A program made the position numbers and the translations under genes. From assembly GCA_934630815.1 (NCBI GenBank), contig CAKTWI010000026.1, forward strand, positions 1-33,642: a stretch of 33,642 bases of DNA, given 5' to 3'. Below the pieces are notes generated by a model. The model had not been told where the DNA came from, did not search any database, and saw nothing but the letters and a program-made list of their open reading frames with translations. The stretch comes from an uncultured Senegalimassilia sp. (GTDB lineage Bacteria > Actinomycetota > Coriobacteriia > Coriobacteriales > Eggerthellaceae). The number at the start of each line of letters is the position of its first letter. Position 1 is the first letter of the stretch. This document shows positions 7,588 to 18,002 of the stretch, in pieces.

Positions 7588-8406
7588 CTATTTCCCCTGT
7601 TCGCGCAGGGCTTTTAGGATGGCGCGCTTGCGTGCCTGCTTCTTGTCGTAGGCTGCGCGCTCGGCTTTATGCGCGGCGCGTGCGGCTTCCTCGGCTGCGC
7701 GCTCGTCGGCGTGGGCTGCGCGTTCGGCGGCTTTTGCGGCGGCGCGCTGCTCCTTGCGCTCGGTGCGCTCGGCGGCTGCTTCCAGATCGCTGATGCGGCA
7801 GCCGCAGAAGTTCTGTCGGTACATTCCCAGTTCGCGGCTTTCGCGCGTGGCCTCGTCATAGTAGGGTCGGAAGTCCTCGAACACGGGCGCGACCCCGGCT
7901 TGTGCCGCTGCGCGCTCCACTTCCTCGCGGATGACCTGCGTATATTGGTAGGGGCTCACCGAAAGCGTGGTGCCGATGCCCTCGAAGCCGCGTTCTGCGG
8001 CTACTCGCGCGGTTTCCTCAAGGCGAAGGCGGTAGCAGGCGCGGCAACGCGCCTCCCTGCGTGCAGGGTCGACCGACAGCACGGCGGCGCGAGACGCGGC
8101 GCCTTCGCCGGCGCACTCGCCTTCCGCGTCAGCCCCCGCGCGCGTCTGCTCGACCTCGGCGATTGCGGCGTCCCCGATGCGGCCCGCGCGCGCTTCCCAC
8201 GTTGCCGGGTCGTACGGGCCTTCCAGCACTTCGAACCCCGCATCCGCGGCCCACGCGCGCAGCGTTGCCAGCCGGTGCTCGTATTCCTCGGCGGGATGGA
8301 TGTTCGAGTTCGCATAGTAAATGGTGATGTTGTGCCCCGCGGCCTTCAACAGGCGCGTCGGCTCGAGCGAGCACGGCCCGCAGCACGCATGCAGCAACAA
8401 CTTCAT
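7588..8406 (-). CDS. queH: Epoxyqueuosine reductase QueH (DUF208)
   Basis: A 272-residue enzyme performing the last queuosine step, reduction of epoxyqueuosine in tRNA, in organisms lacking QueG. It starts with the diagnostic MKLLLHACCGPC (C8, C9), followed by the YYANSNIHP segment, CRACYRLRLEET and FCGCR; these cysteines bind the iron-sulfur cluster and iron. The frame is open to 8595, but the ATG at 8406 has AAGGAG and gives the family N-terminus. Two oddities are an Ala/Gly/Glu-rich insert between the ANSNIHP segment and the CRAC motif, and a C-terminal extension of about 60 residues rich in Ala, Glu, Arg and Lys, probably a charged helix. It diverges from the HAD-tgt pair. Confidence 0.92.
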   Translation of the reverse strand: MKLLLHACCGPCSLEPTRLLKAAGHNITIYYANSNIHPAEEYEHRLATLRAWAADAGFEVLEGPYDPATWEARAGRIGDAAIAEVEQTRAGADAEGECAGEGAASRAAVLSVDPARREARCRACYRLRLEETARVAAERGFEGIGTTLSVSPYQYTQVIREEVERAAAQAGVAPVFEDFRPYYDEATRESRELGMYRQNFCGCRISDLEAAAERTERKEQRAAAKAAERAAHADERAAEEAARAAHKAERAAYDKKQARKRAILKALREQGK

Positions 8407-8518
8407 TCGCGAACTCCTTTTTCGATGGGCATTTCGCCGCCGGCGCGGCGCTTCCCCTATACTACCACGCAGACAAAAACTATCCCCACCTGCGGCAATC
8501 TGCAGAAAGGCATGATAT

Positions 8519-9421
8519 ATGGAGAAACGAACCTTCCGTGCCGTCTTCTTCGATCTTGACGGCACGCTGCTTCCCATGGACGTCGACGTGTTCATGAAGA
8601 GCTACTTCCGCGCCCTTGGCGGCTACGTCGCGCGCATGGGCATCGCCCCCGATCAGTTCATGGTCGGCATGAAGCGCGGCATCACCGCCATGGCCACCAA
8701 TGATTCCGGCCATGCGAACGCCGAGTCGTTCTGGCCCGAGTTCCTGGCCTGCATCGATATGCCCGAGGGCGTCACGGCAGACACGCTGCAGGCCGCCATC
8801 GGCGACTTCTACGAGAACGAGTTCGGCGAACTGGGCGCCGACGTGAAGCCGAATCCTGCTGCCGCGCGCGCCATCGAGGCGCTTGTCGCCAAGGGCTATC
8901 CGCTGGTGCTTGCCACCATGCCGATGTTCCCTCGCCGCGCCGTGGAGTGGCGCCTGCGCTGGGCCGGCATCGACCCGGCGGTGTTCTCGCGCATCACCAC
9001 GTTCGAGAACTCCACCGCCGTCAAGCCTAAGCCCGACTACTATGCGGAGAACCTTGCCGCTGCGGGCGTTGAAGGCCGTGATGTGCTCATGGTCGGCAAC
9101 AACACCAAGGAGGACCTGGCCGCATGCCAGCTTGGCTGCGAGGGCTTCCTGGTCACCGATTTCCTGATCGACCCCGTCGGCTTCGAGGTGTTCAGCGTGC
9201 GTCATGGTTCTATGGAGAAGTTCGCGGACTGGGTGGAGGCTCTTCCCGAATGCGCCGATCCCGCGCAGGGCATCAGCGACGCCATCGTGCCGGCGGCGGC
9301 GCGCGAGCGCGTGCTTGCGGCAAACGGCATCGCCGACGGCCAGGCCGGCGGCGCGAAAACGCTCGAGGAGGCGGGTCGCTCCGGCGGCACCGATTTCGTC
9401 ATCAACGGGATGGAGGATTAG
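8519..9421 (+). CDS. HAD-superfamily hydrolase coupled to tgt
   Basis: A 300-residue haloacid dehalogenase-like phosphatase. Motif I is FFDLDGTLLP with nucleophile D12 and D14. Motif II/III regions are LVLATMPMFPRRA and KPKPDYY (Lys). Motif IV is MVGNNTKEDLAAC. The substrate is unknown. The start at 8519 has an AGAAAGG site 8 nt upstream. The stop (9419-9421) is 3 nt from the tgt start, so the two are almost certainly translated together, which hints at a role near tRNA-base or nucleotide metabolism. The C-terminal 55 residues after the HAD core are Ala/Gly-rich and have no clear motif. Confidence 0.88.
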   Translation: MEKRTFRAVFFDLDGTLLPMDVDVFMKSYFRALGGYVARMGIAPDQFMVGMKRGITAMATNDSGHANAESFWPEFLACIDMPEGVTADTLQAAIGDFYENEFGELGADVKPNPAAARAIEALVAKGYPLVLATMPMFPRRAVEWRLRWAGIDPAVFSRITTFENSTAVKPKPDYYAENLAAAGVEGRDVLMVGNNTKEDLAACQLGCEGFLVTDFLIDPVGFEVFSVRHGSMEKFADWVEALPECADPAQGISDAIVPAAARERVLAANGIADGQAGGAKTLEEAGRSGGTDFVINGMED

Positions 9422-10570
<1,149 letters not shown>

Positions 10571-10621
10571 TATAGGACTCGGGCGGATTCCCGCTCCTTG
10601 GTGCTTTCGTATTCTCCTCGA

Positions 10622-10699
10622 TTGTGGGAAAATACGAGAGTTAGGGTATATATGGCGGCGCTTGCCGCCGCGAAAAGGGACGGCCCGACGGGGCCGTCC
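10622..10699 (+). promoter_or_regulatory. Possible secDF promoter and double-hairpin leader
   Basis: TTGTGG (10622-10627) and TATATA (10647-10652) are 19 bp apart, a weak promoter. Two perfect hairpins follow: GGCGGC-GCTT-GCCGCC (10654-10669) and GGACGGCCC-GACG-GGGCCGTCC (10678-10699). The second may end tgt transcripts or shape the secDF leader; it has only a weak T-run. Confidence 0.4.
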
Positions 10700-10728
10700 T
10701 GTGGTTTACGAGGCTAGGAGAAGCTCGC

Positions 10729-13329
10729 ATGGCGAAAGCGCAAAACGCCAAGGCCAAGAAGAAGGGCGGCAACGCCAACCGCCGCAACGTATGGCTGTTG
10801 GTGCTGACCACCGTCCTGGTGCTGGGGTCCATCTTCATGTTCACCCCTCCGCAGGACAAGATCAACCAGGGCCTGGACATCCAGGGTGGCCTTTCGGTGG
10901 TGCTGTCGGCGAAAAGCACCGATGGCGACGCCGTGACCTCCGAGGACATGGAGAAGTCGCGCGCCATCATCGAGCAGCGCGTCAACGCGCTCGGCGCCTC
11001 CGAGGCCGTGGTGCAGCTGCAGGGTTCCGACCAGATCCTCGTGCAGATCCCCGGCCTTTCCGATACGGAAACGGCGCTGTCCACCATCGGCAAAACCGGC
11101 AAGTTGGAGTTCGCCCGCCTGGATTCGTTTACCGATGAGGACGTCAAAACCAAGATCGAGAACGGTCAGTACGGTTCCAGCGGCACCATCACCGACGACT
11201 TCGGCAACACGCTGCCTTCCGGCAAGACCGAGCATCTGACGGTGGAGGAGGGCACGTACACGCCGCTCATCACCGGCAGCAACATCACGAAGGTCGACAT
11301 CGGCCGCGCCTCCGAGACTGGCACCGACTATTCGGTCAACGTCTCCCTTGATTCCGAGGGTACGAAGGCGTTCGCCGACGCCACGAAGGACCTGGCAAGC
11401 ACCAAGGGCAAGATCGTCATCATCCTTGATGGCGAAGTGCAGTCCGCGCCGGCGGTGCAGTCCGAGATTACCGGCGGTCAGGTGTCCATCACCGGCGGCT
11501 ACGACAAGGAAGCCGCCTCCTCCATGGAGACGGTGCTCGAGTCCGGCTCGCTGCCCGTAAGCTTCGAGTACGCGCAATCCCAGGTGGTCGGCCCGACGCT
11601 CGGCCAGGATGCGCTGACCTCCGGTGTGCTGGTGGCCGCTATCGGCCTTGCGCTGGTCATGCTGTACCTGCTGGTGTTCTACCAGGGTCTGGGCCTGATC
11701 ACCGCTGCCGCCATGGCCGTGTTCGCCGTGCTGTACCTGGGCATTCTGGCGCTGCTGTCGCATTTCGGCCTGTTCAGCCTGTCCATGGCCGGCATCGCCG
11801 GCGTCGTGCTGACCATCGGCATGGCGGCGGACTCCTCCATCCTCACGCTTGAGCGCTTCCGCGAGGAGATCCGCATGGGCCGCAGCGTCCGCGCGGCCTC
11901 CGTCACCGGCGTGCGCCATGGCATCCTCACGTCCATCGACGCCGACCTGGTCACCATGGTCTCGGCGCTCACGCTGTTCTTCCTAGCAAGCGCCTCGGTC
12001 AAGGGCTTCGGCCTGACGCTGGCGCTCGGCATCATCTGCGACATCGTCATGATGCTGCTGTTCAAGGCGCCCATCATCCGCCTGCTGGCGCCGAAGTGCA
12101 TCGCCAAGCACCCCGGCTTCTGGGGCGTGAAGGATTGCAAGGAGGCCGCCCCGTACTTCCAGGGCGAGAAGCCTGCTTCCTCGCGTCATGACGTGCGCGG
12201 CCGCTTCATCAAGCTCGACATCAACCTGCTGGGTTACCGTAAGGTGTTCCTGTCCATCGCGGCCGTGGCGGTCGTGCTGGTCGTGGCGCTCGTCGGCGTG
12301 CGCGGCGTGAACTTCGGCATCGAGTTCGTGGGTGGCACCTCGGTGACGTTCCATCAGGGCGGCAACGACGTGACCACCGAGCAGGTGCGTTCGGCCTTCG
12401 CCGATGCCGGCGAGCCCGACGCCGTGGTGCAGACCACCGACTCCGACGGCCAGGCTGGCTTCCTCGTGCGCACCACCGATACGTCGGCGGAAAGCGCTGC
12501 CGCGGCGGCCAACAAGGTTGCCGACCAGTTCGGCTGGGATGCGGAAAGCTTCGAGGTAACCACCATCGGCCCGGACTGGGGCACCAGCGTCATCCAGAGC
12601 TCCTGCATCGCGTTCTTCGTGTCGCTGCTGCTCATCATCGCCTACATCTCGGTGCGCTTCCGCGATCCGAAGATGGGCGTGTCGGCGGTTATCGCCTTGC
12701 TGCATGACCTGGTCATCGTGCTGGGCGTGTACGTGCTCGTGGGTCGCGAGGTCACACCGAACACCATCGCAGCGTTGCTCACCATCCTGGGTTATTCGCT
12801 CTACGATACGGTGGTCGTGTTCCATCGCATCAACGAGAACATGAAGGGCGATTCGCCGAAGTGCACGTTCGCAACCATGGCGAACCACTCCGTCAACGAG
12901 GTTCTGGTGCGTTCGCTCAACACCTCCATCACCTCGCTTATCCCGGTTGCGGCCATGCTCATCTTCGGCGGCGAGACGCTGCGCGACTTCGCCCTGGCCA
13001 TGACCGTGGGCCTGATGTGCGGCTGCTACTCGTCTTATGCCATCGCAACGCCCATCTACGTGATGTGGAAGACGCGCGAGCCGCAGTTCGCGAAGCTGCA
13101 GAAGAAGTACGGCACGGACATCCAGCGTTGGTTCCTGAACCGACTGCCGCAGGCCGCTGCCGTCACCGCAGCTGCTGCTGCCGGCGCTGCCGCGGATGCT
13201 GTTGCGGATGGTGCCGGCCAGGACGCGCCCACTGCGGAGCCCGCTGCTTCGCAAGGTCAGCAGGCTGCGAGCAAGCCTGCTAAGGCGCAAAACCGCTCCA
13301 AGAAGAAGCGCAAGAAGGTTCAAGGCTAA
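10729..13329 (+). CDS. secDF: Protein translocase subunit SecDF (fused SecD and SecF)
   Basis: An 866-residue membrane protein with twelve expected helices that uses the proton gradient to help pull secreted proteins from SecYEG. The SecD half (about 1-470) has the first helix near 21-40, GLDIQGGLSVVL, a large extracytoplasmic domain and the helix block starting near residue 284. The SecF half begins around residue 497 (KLDINLLGYRK) with NFGIEFVGGTSV and the SLYDTVVVFHRI segment. Most bacteria encode two proteins; a fused form is known in several lineages. The last 60 residues are Ala-rich then strongly basic (KKKRKKV), probably a cytoplasmic tail. The start at 10729 has TAGGAGAA upstream. 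Confidence 0.95.
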   Translation: MAKAQNAKAKKKGGNANRRNVWLLVLTTVLVLGSIFMFTPPQDKINQGLDIQGGLSVVLSAKSTDGDAVTSEDMEKSRAIIEQRVNALGASEAVVQLQGSDQILVQIPGLSDTETALSTIGKTGKLEFARLDSFTDEDVKTKIENGQYGSSGTITDDFGNTLPSGKTEHLTVEEGTYTPLITGSNITKVDIGRASETGTDYSVNVSLDSEGTKAFADATKDLASTKGKIVIILDGEVQSAPAVQSEITGGQVSITGGYDKEAASSMETVLESGSLPVSFEYAQSQVVGPTLGQDALTSGVLVAAIGLALVMLYLLVFYQGLGLITAAAMAVFAVLYLGILALLSHFGLFSLSMAGIAGVVLTIGMAADSSILTLERFREEIRMGRSVRAASVTGVRHGILTSIDADLVTMVSALTLFFLASASVKGFGLTLALGIICDIVMMLLFKAPIIRLLAPKCIAKHPGFWGVKDCKEAAPYFQGEKPASSRHDVRGRFIKLDINLLGYRKVFLSIAAVAVVLVVALVGVRGVNFGIEFVGGTSVTFHQGGNDVTTEQVRSAFADAGEPDAVVQTTDSDGQAGFLVRTTDTSAESAAAAANKVADQFGWDAESFEVTTIGPDWGTSVIQSSCIAFFVSLLLIIAYISVRFRDPKMGVSAVIALLHDLVIVLGVYVLVGREVTPNTIAALLTILGYSLYDTVVVFHRINENMKGDSPKCTFATMANHSVNEVLVRSLNTSITSLIPVAAMLIFGGETLRDFALAMTVGLMCGCYSSYAIATPIYVMWKTREPQFAKLQKKYGTDIQRWFLNRLPQAAAVTAAAAAGAAADAVADGAGQDAPTAEPAASQGQQAASKPAKAQNRSKKKRKKVQG

Positions 13330-13345
13330 CATCGGCTAGCTGATT

Positions 13346-13375
13346 CGGGCCGCTCGGAAACGAGCGGCCCGTTTT
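13346..13375 (+). terminator. Intrinsic terminator after secDF
   Basis: A perfect 11-bp stem CGGGCCGCTCG/CGAGCGGCCCG with a GAAA tetraloop is followed by TTTT, 16 nt after the stop. The 195 nt downstream to the next terminator contain only a small hairpin near 13530 and no gene. Confidence 0.93.
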
Positions 13376-13570
13376 GCTGTTTGGGATTGTTTACCGGCGC
13401 TTGGCTCTTGGTGCTTCACATCGGGCATCTCGGCGGTTTTGCGCGAATGCGACGCGGGTCAGAATGGGGAAGCGCCGCGCTCTCGCTGTACGGGTTTGCG
13501 CCTCATCGGTGGCATCAGGTGTCTCGGAACCCGCGCTTAAACGCGGGTGCGCATGAGATTCCTTTTCATG

Positions 13571-13617
13571 CAAAAAGCCCGGCTCCTGATCGCGTTTTGC
13601 GGTCAGGAGCCGGGCTT
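13571..13617 (-). terminator. Intrinsic terminator of the small acidic protein gene
   Basis: A 15-bp stem (AAGCCCGGCTCCTGA and its complement, 13575-13589/13603-13617) reads into a T-run on the minus strand. It lies about 50 nt past the stop of the gene at 13668. Confidence 0.88.
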
Positions 13618-13667
13618 GAATCGATCGGACTGGTAAGCGCTCGAAGACGCGTGTCTGTTCGCCGGGA

Positions 13668-13943
13668 TTAGAAGCCGAAGTCCAGGTCGCTCAGGCGGAT
13701 CTCGCCGTCGTCCTCGTCTTCTTCCTCTTCATCCTCGCTAAGGCCGTTGTAACGGGAGATAAGCGCTTCCATCTGCTCCTCAAGGGCGTTGGTGCCCATG
13801 AACGCATCGCGGAACAGCCTCATGTCGTCCTCGCTGAAGCTATCGCCGGCGCCTTCCATGATCGCGCCGATGTTGGCCATCTTCTTCACGGCTTCGTCTT
13901 CTTCCATGGGTTTCATCTTCTCGGGATCCATCATCGGGAACAT
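13668..13943 (-). CDS. Small acidic protein of unknown function
   Basis: A 91-residue soluble, strongly acidic protein that I do not recognise. It opens with a Met/Pro-rich MFPMMDPEKMKPM, continues with an amphipathic helical middle (AVKKMANIGAIMEG, then ALEEQMEALISRY) and has a Glu/Asp run before a hydrophobic end (LSDLDFGF). The open frame extends to 14006, but the ATG at 13943 has a clear GGAGG site 6 nt upstream. It has its own terminator and diverges from the DUF1292 gene, so the ORF is likely real. No domain suggests a function. Confidence 0.75.
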   Translation of the reverse strand: MFPMMDPEKMKPMEEDEAVKKMANIGAIMEGAGDSFSEDDMRLFRDAFMGTNALEEQMEALISRYNGLSEDEEEEDEDDGEIRLSDLDFGF

Positions 13944-14183
13944 GTTCGATCCTCCTTGCACGGGTAACCTAAACAGCGCGCTGTCCTGCGGCAATGTGCT
14001 TGGCACGCAGGTGCTTGCGCCGTTGTTTCACTGTTCAGTAGTATAGCAGTCGGATAGATTACGGGAGGTCAACGAGCGCATTGCAACCTATTGTGATACG
14101 CTGAGGAAATCACGTGAATCCATGCACGCAGGCTATGGAGGAATCGGCTGCAAGCGATGTCGGCCATGTTAAAAGGAGTTGCC

Positions 14184-14504
14184 ATGCGCGAAGGAAGCGC
14201 CCCGAATTTCTGCCCGCCCACCGAGGAAGGCATCACCCTCACGTTTCAGGACGAGAAGGGCGATCAGATCGATCTTGAGTTCCTCGGCTTGATCCTGCAC
14301 GAGGGTCGCCGTTACGGCTTCTTCTTCCCGGTCACCGAGGACAGCCCGGCATGCAGCTCGGGCGAGATCATCCCGCTTGAGGTGACCGAGCTTGACGAAG
14401 ATGGTCAGCCCGCCGCGTTCGAATTAGTCGAGGACCAGGCTATCGCCCAGGAAGTCTACGAGGACTTTAAGCAGGCCGCCAAGGACCTGTACGACTTCGA
14501 ATAG
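14184..14504 (+). CDS. DUF1292 family protein
   Basis: A 106-residue acidic protein resembling the DUF1292 (YrzB-like) family. It has a beta-rich core with ITLTFQDEKGDQIDLEFLGLILHEGRRYGFF split by short turns, the acidic EVTELDEDGQPAAFELVED segment, and a helical end. The family is widespread in Firmicutes and Coriobacteria and has no established function. An ATG at 14157 is also in frame, but the one at 14184 has AAAAGGAG at 14171-14178 and is preferred. A terminator follows at 14593. Confidence 0.8.
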   Translation: MREGSAPNFCPPTEEGITLTFQDEKGDQIDLEFLGLILHEGRRYGFFFPVTEDSPACSSGEIIPLEVTELDEDGQPAAFELVEDQAIAQEVYEDFKQAAKDLYDFE

Positions 14505-14592
14505 GCGCTCCCGCGCCGCCGCGTTGCGGGGTGTTTTGGCTGAAGCCCGGCTTTGCGAAAGCGGGCTCCGACGAATCCAGTGATTTGCATAA

Positions 14593-14626
14593 GGAAGGGC
14601 ACGGCTCAAAGCCGTGCCCTTCCTGT
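14593..14626 (+). terminator. Intrinsic terminator after the DUF1292 gene
   Basis: A perfect 14-bp stem GGAAGGGCACGGCT/AGCCGTGCCCTTCC with a CAA loop is followed by TGTTT. A weaker hairpin (AGCCC/GGGCT, about 14545-14568) precedes it. It lies between convergent transcripts and may act both ways. Confidence 0.82.
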
Positions 14627-14775
14627 TTCGCTTTATCAAAAGCCTTGCAAAGCCCGCTGGCGCATGAGGTGCTGCGAACGCAAAACCTGCAATCCGGAAA
14701 GCCATGCGGTTTACGGCAGATTTGCGGCTTCTCAAAACCGCCTTCCGCCGCGATTGCGTCAGGTTTGCGGCGTCC

Positions 14776-15186
14776 CTACAGCTCGATCGGCTTCCACTCC
14801 TCGTGGTTGCAGATCCACGCCTCGGGCTCCTCGACGCTGAAGAACACCAGCGTGGGGTCATCGGGACCGTCGTAGCTCTCGCCCAGGCTGCACAGGTGCG
14901 CGTAACCGGCGTAGCGCATGTCGGCGTTCGCCTTGTCCTCAAGGCCGGCCTTACCGCGAAGGATCAGCCAGCCATGGCCGGGCCACCAGCTGGATGCCTC
15001 GAACTTCTGGTTCTGCTGCAGCTCCTCCCACACGTCCTTGGTAGTGGCGGTGACGAACCAGATCTTGCCGTCCTGCTCGGCGGCGAAGCTGAACGGGCGC
15101 ACGTGGGGCTGGTCGTTCACGCTGGTGGCCAGGTACCACGCGGGGACGTTCGTCAGATACTGCAGGATGGTCTCGTTGCCGGTCAT
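14776..15186 (-). CDS. Pyridoxamine 5'-phosphate oxidase-like flavin-binding protein
   Basis: A 136-residue protein of the FMN-binding split-barrel (PNPOx-like) group. The WYLATSVNDQPHVRPF opening, the IWFVTATTKDVWEELQQN block and the C-terminal WICNHEEW fit small family members that bind FMN or F420; the reaction is unknown. The start at 15186 has AGGAGG upstream. It begins 29 nt after the EcfT stop and so is probably the last gene of the FMN-riboswitch operon, which would link a flavin-dependent protein to riboflavin uptake. It lacks the longer C-terminal region of true PdxH. Confidence 0.85.
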   Translation of the reverse strand: MTGNETILQYLTNVPAWYLATSVNDQPHVRPFSFAAEQDGKIWFVTATTKDVWEELQQNQKFEASSWWPGHGWLILRGKAGLEDKANADMRYAGYAHLCSLGESYDGPDDPTLVFFSVEEPEAWICNHEEWKPIEL

Positions 15187-15215
15187 GTGATCCTCCTAGT
15201 CTTGGAACCGGTCGG

Positions 15216-16016
15216 TTAAAGCAAGTAGCCGATGGCTGCGACGCAGCCGGCCAAAACGGCCATGAAGGCGGCGGCTGCGGCGTCGCGCGGGGCGAAGCGA
15301 AGCGGATGCAGGTGCGTGCGTCCTTCGCCGCCGTGGTAGCAGCGCGCGTCCATGGCCGCTGAAAGCGTTTCGGCGTGACGGAACACGCTGGTGAACAAGG
15401 GTACCATGAGCGAAGTGAGCATGCGCACGCCGCGTGCGGGGCTGTTTGACAGGCGGGCGCCGCGGCTGACCTGAGCGTGGTAGACCACGGCAAGCTCGTT
15501 GGCGAACTGCGGCATGAAGCGCAGCGCGATGCCCATGATCATGCCCAGCTCGTGGGCGGGCACGCCGAAGCGGGCGAAGGGCTTGAGCACCCATTCGAAC
15601 GCCTCAGTCAGGTCGATGGTCATGGTGGTCAGGGTGATCAGGCTCATTCCCAGCATCATGATGGTCAGGCGGGCGCCCATGAACAGGCAGGTTTGCACGC
15701 CCGCCTCGCTGATGCGAAGGATGCCCCAGTCGACGAGCACCTGGCCGCCTTGCGTGACGAACAGGTTCAGCACCGCCACGATGACCACGATGGCCATAAG
15801 CGGTGCCAACGACCGCGCTGCCTTGCTCGGCGGGATCTGTGCCAGCGCGTAGCACAGTGCCGTGAACGCTGCACATACGGCCAGGGCCGCGGCGCTTTTT
15901 GCGCACAGCAGCACCACGATGAACACGCAACCTGCTATGAGCTTCGTGCGCGGGTCGAGCCGATGCACGCAGCTGGTGCCGGAAACGTAGCTGCCGAAGG
16001 AAAAGCCCGGGTTCAT
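15216..16016 (-). CDS. ecfT: ECF transporter transmembrane subunit EcfT (riboflavin-linked module)
   Basis: A 266-residue integral membrane protein that couples the two ATPases of an energy-coupling factor transporter to the vitamin-binding S component. It has the typical HRLDPRTKL start region, several hydrophobic helices, and the two cytoplasmic coupling-helix motifs with Ala-Arg near SRGARLSN and MDARCYHGG. Its ATG overlaps the TGA of the ATPase gene by 4 nt (16013-16016), so translation is coupled. ribU upstream and the FMN riboswitch suggest riboflavin as one substrate; such modules can also be shared by other S components. Confidence 0.93.
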   Translation of the reverse strand: MNPGFSFGSYVSGTSCVHRLDPRTKLIAGCVFIVVLLCAKSAAALAVCAAFTALCYALAQIPPSKAARSLAPLMAIVVIVAVLNLFVTQGGQVLVDWGILRISEAGVQTCLFMGARLTIMMLGMSLITLTTMTIDLTEAFEWVLKPFARFGVPAHELGMIMGIALRFMPQFANELAVVYHAQVSRGARLSNSPARGVRMLTSLMVPLFTSVFRHAETLSAAMDARCYHGGEGRTHLHPLRFAPRDAAAAAFMAVLAGCVAAIGYLL

Positions 16017-17902
16017 TCGACCACCTGGCCTTCAGAGCCGGCTGGGGAAGGGGCGGCATCGCCGGCGTTGCCGCTGCCCGCGCCGCAAGCCGCAGCGATC
16101 ATCCCTGCCAAGTCCTTCTCCGTATACAGTTTCCCTTGCTCAAGGGCCCATCCGCCTGCGCGCAGCGCTTCCGCGAACGCCTGCGGCTCGGTGGTTCCCA
16201 AGCCCACTTCCTTGAGCTTGCGCGCGTGCAGGAACAGGCGCTCGGGTGCGCCGACGCCCAGCAGGCGCCCTTCGTTCATGACGGCCACGCGGTCGCACAT
16301 GGCGGCAAGGTCGTCCATGCAGTGGGACACCATGACCACGGTGAGGCCCTGGTCATGCAGGCGGGCGATCATCTGCAGGAAGGAGCGCTTGCTGGCGGGG
16401 TCCAGGCCCGCCGCTGGTTCGTCGAGTACGAGCACCTGCGGGTCCATGGCAAGCACGCCGGCGAACGCCACGCGGCGCTGCTGGCCGCCCGAAAGCTCGA
16501 ACGGGCTCTTTTCGGCCAGCTCGTCGAAGGAAAGACCTACGCGCTCGAGCGAGCTGCGCACGAGCGCATCAACCTCTTCGCCCGAAAGCCCCAGGTTGCG
16601 CGGCCCGAAGGCCACGTCCTTGTACACGGTTTCGGCGAACAGCTGGTGCTCGGGATACTGGAACACCACGCCGATCGATCCGCGCACCTTCGACTCGGCG
16701 CCCTTCGAGGCGATGTCGGTGCCGTCGATGAGCACGCGCCCTGAGGTGGGCTTCAAGATGCCGTTCATATGCTGGATGAGCGTCGATTTGCCGCTGCCGG
16801 TATGCCCGGCAACGCCGAGGAACTCGCCGCGGCGCACCTGAAGCGAGACGTCGCGCACGGCCCACAGGCTGTCGGGGCTGTTGCCCCATTTTGCCTGGCG
16901 GGCGGCAGGGGCCTGCTTGCGCTTGCGCTGCCGTTTTTCTTCTGCCGCGTCGTAGGTGAAGCTGACGTCTTGAAATTCGATGAGCGCTGGGGCATCTGCG
17001 TCGCCCTCGCAGGTGGGGAAGTCGACGTCGGCGTCGGTCGAGTCGGGCGATTCCGCGCTTGTGCCGGCCGCGGCGCATATGCCGGCGGCCTCGCCAAGCG
17101 CCAGGACCTCGCGCGCCAGCTTCCCTGCGTCCACGGTGGGCTGCACGGCCATGCCCGCATCGCGCAGATCCAGCGACAAGCGGGCCGCGAACGGCACGTC
17201 AAGGTTCAGGTGCGCCAGCGCGCGTGCCTGAACGAGCACCTCGTCAGGCGTGCCCTCGAGCGCCACGTGACCGCGCTCCATTACTACCACGCGGTCGGCC
17301 TGCGCCGCCTCTTCCATATAATGCGTGATCATCACGATGGTCATCCCGCGCTCGTGCAGCTCATGGCACACGCGCATAAGGCCTGCTCGGCCGCGGGGGT
17401 CGAGCATGGCGGAAGCCTCGTCGAGCACGAGCACCTCAGGGTTCATGGCCAGCACGCCGGCGATGGCGACGCGCTGTTTCTGTCCGCCGGACAGGGCGTG
17501 CGTCTCATGGCGTTCGAAGCCCGAAAGCCCCACGTCCTCAAGCGCCTGCGTCACGCGTTCGCGCAGCTCATCGGTGGGGATACCCAGATTCTCGGGGCCG
17601 AAGGCCACGTCGTCTTCCACGAGCGAGGCCACCAGCTGGTCGTCGGGGTTTTGGAACACCATGCCCACCGTCTCGCGGATGCGGTACGTGCAGTCGGCGT
17701 CCGCGGTGGGCATGTCCTGCACCTTCGCGGTGCCCTCGTCGGGGATGAGCAGGGCGTTCAAGTGTTTGGCCAGCGTCGACTTGCCACTGCCGTTGCCGCC
17801 TAAGATGCACAGGAATTCGCCCTTGCGCACGTGCAGGCTCACGCCGTCAAGGGCGAAGTTCGCGCCGTCGTAGGTGAAGCGGACGTTTTGAACATCTATC
17901 AT
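16013..17902 (-). CDS. ecfA: ECF transporter double ATPase (fused EcfA1-EcfA2)
   Basis: A 629-residue protein with two ABC ATPase domains in one chain; most bacteria use two separate proteins. Domain 1 has Walker A GGNGSGKST (residues 35-43), the Q-loop FQNPDDQ, LSGGQKQR (137-144) and Walker B LVLDEA (D161, E162). An acidic linker of about 80 residues follows. Domain 2 has Walker A GHTGSGKST (from residue 366), FQYPEHQ, LSGGQQRR and LVLDEPAAGLDP. Domain 2 carries an extra basic stretch (EEKRQRKRKQ) before Walker A. The gene overlaps ecfT and is separated from ribU by a 280-nt folded spacer. Confidence 0.94.
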   Translation of the reverse strand: MIDVQNVRFTYDGANFALDGVSLHVRKGEFLCILGGNGSGKSTLAKHLNALLIPDEGTAKVQDMPTADADCTYRIRETVGMVFQNPDDQLVASLVEDDVAFGPENLGIPTDELRERVTQALEDVGLSGFERHETHALSGGQKQRVAIAGVLAMNPEVLVLDEASAMLDPRGRAGLMRVCHELHERGMTIVMITHYMEEAAQADRVVVMERGHVALEGTPDEVLVQARALAHLNLDVPFAARLSLDLRDAGMAVQPTVDAGKLAREVLALGEAAGICAAAGTSAESPDSTDADVDFPTCEGDADAPALIEFQDVSFTYDAAEEKRQRKRKQAPAARQAKWGNSPDSLWAVRDVSLQVRRGEFLGVAGHTGSGKSTLIQHMNGILKPTSGRVLIDGTDIASKGAESKVRGSIGVVFQYPEHQLFAETVYKDVAFGPRNLGLSGEEVDALVRSSLERVGLSFDELAEKSPFELSGGQQRRVAFAGVLAMDPQVLVLDEPAAGLDPASKRSFLQMIARLHDQGLTVVMVSHCMDDLAAMCDRVAVMNEGRLLGVGAPERLFLHARKLKEVGLGTTEPQAFAEALRAGGWALEQGKLYTEKDLAGMIAAACGAGSGNAGDAAPSPAGSEGQVVE

Positions 17903-18002
17903 GATTCGCTTTACGATCCTTTCATGAATCGGCGAATTACGTTGCGTTTTGCGGGATGCGAAACGGAGCCGCAGCGAGCCTCAAGCGGAGTGGCCCCAGT
18001 AG

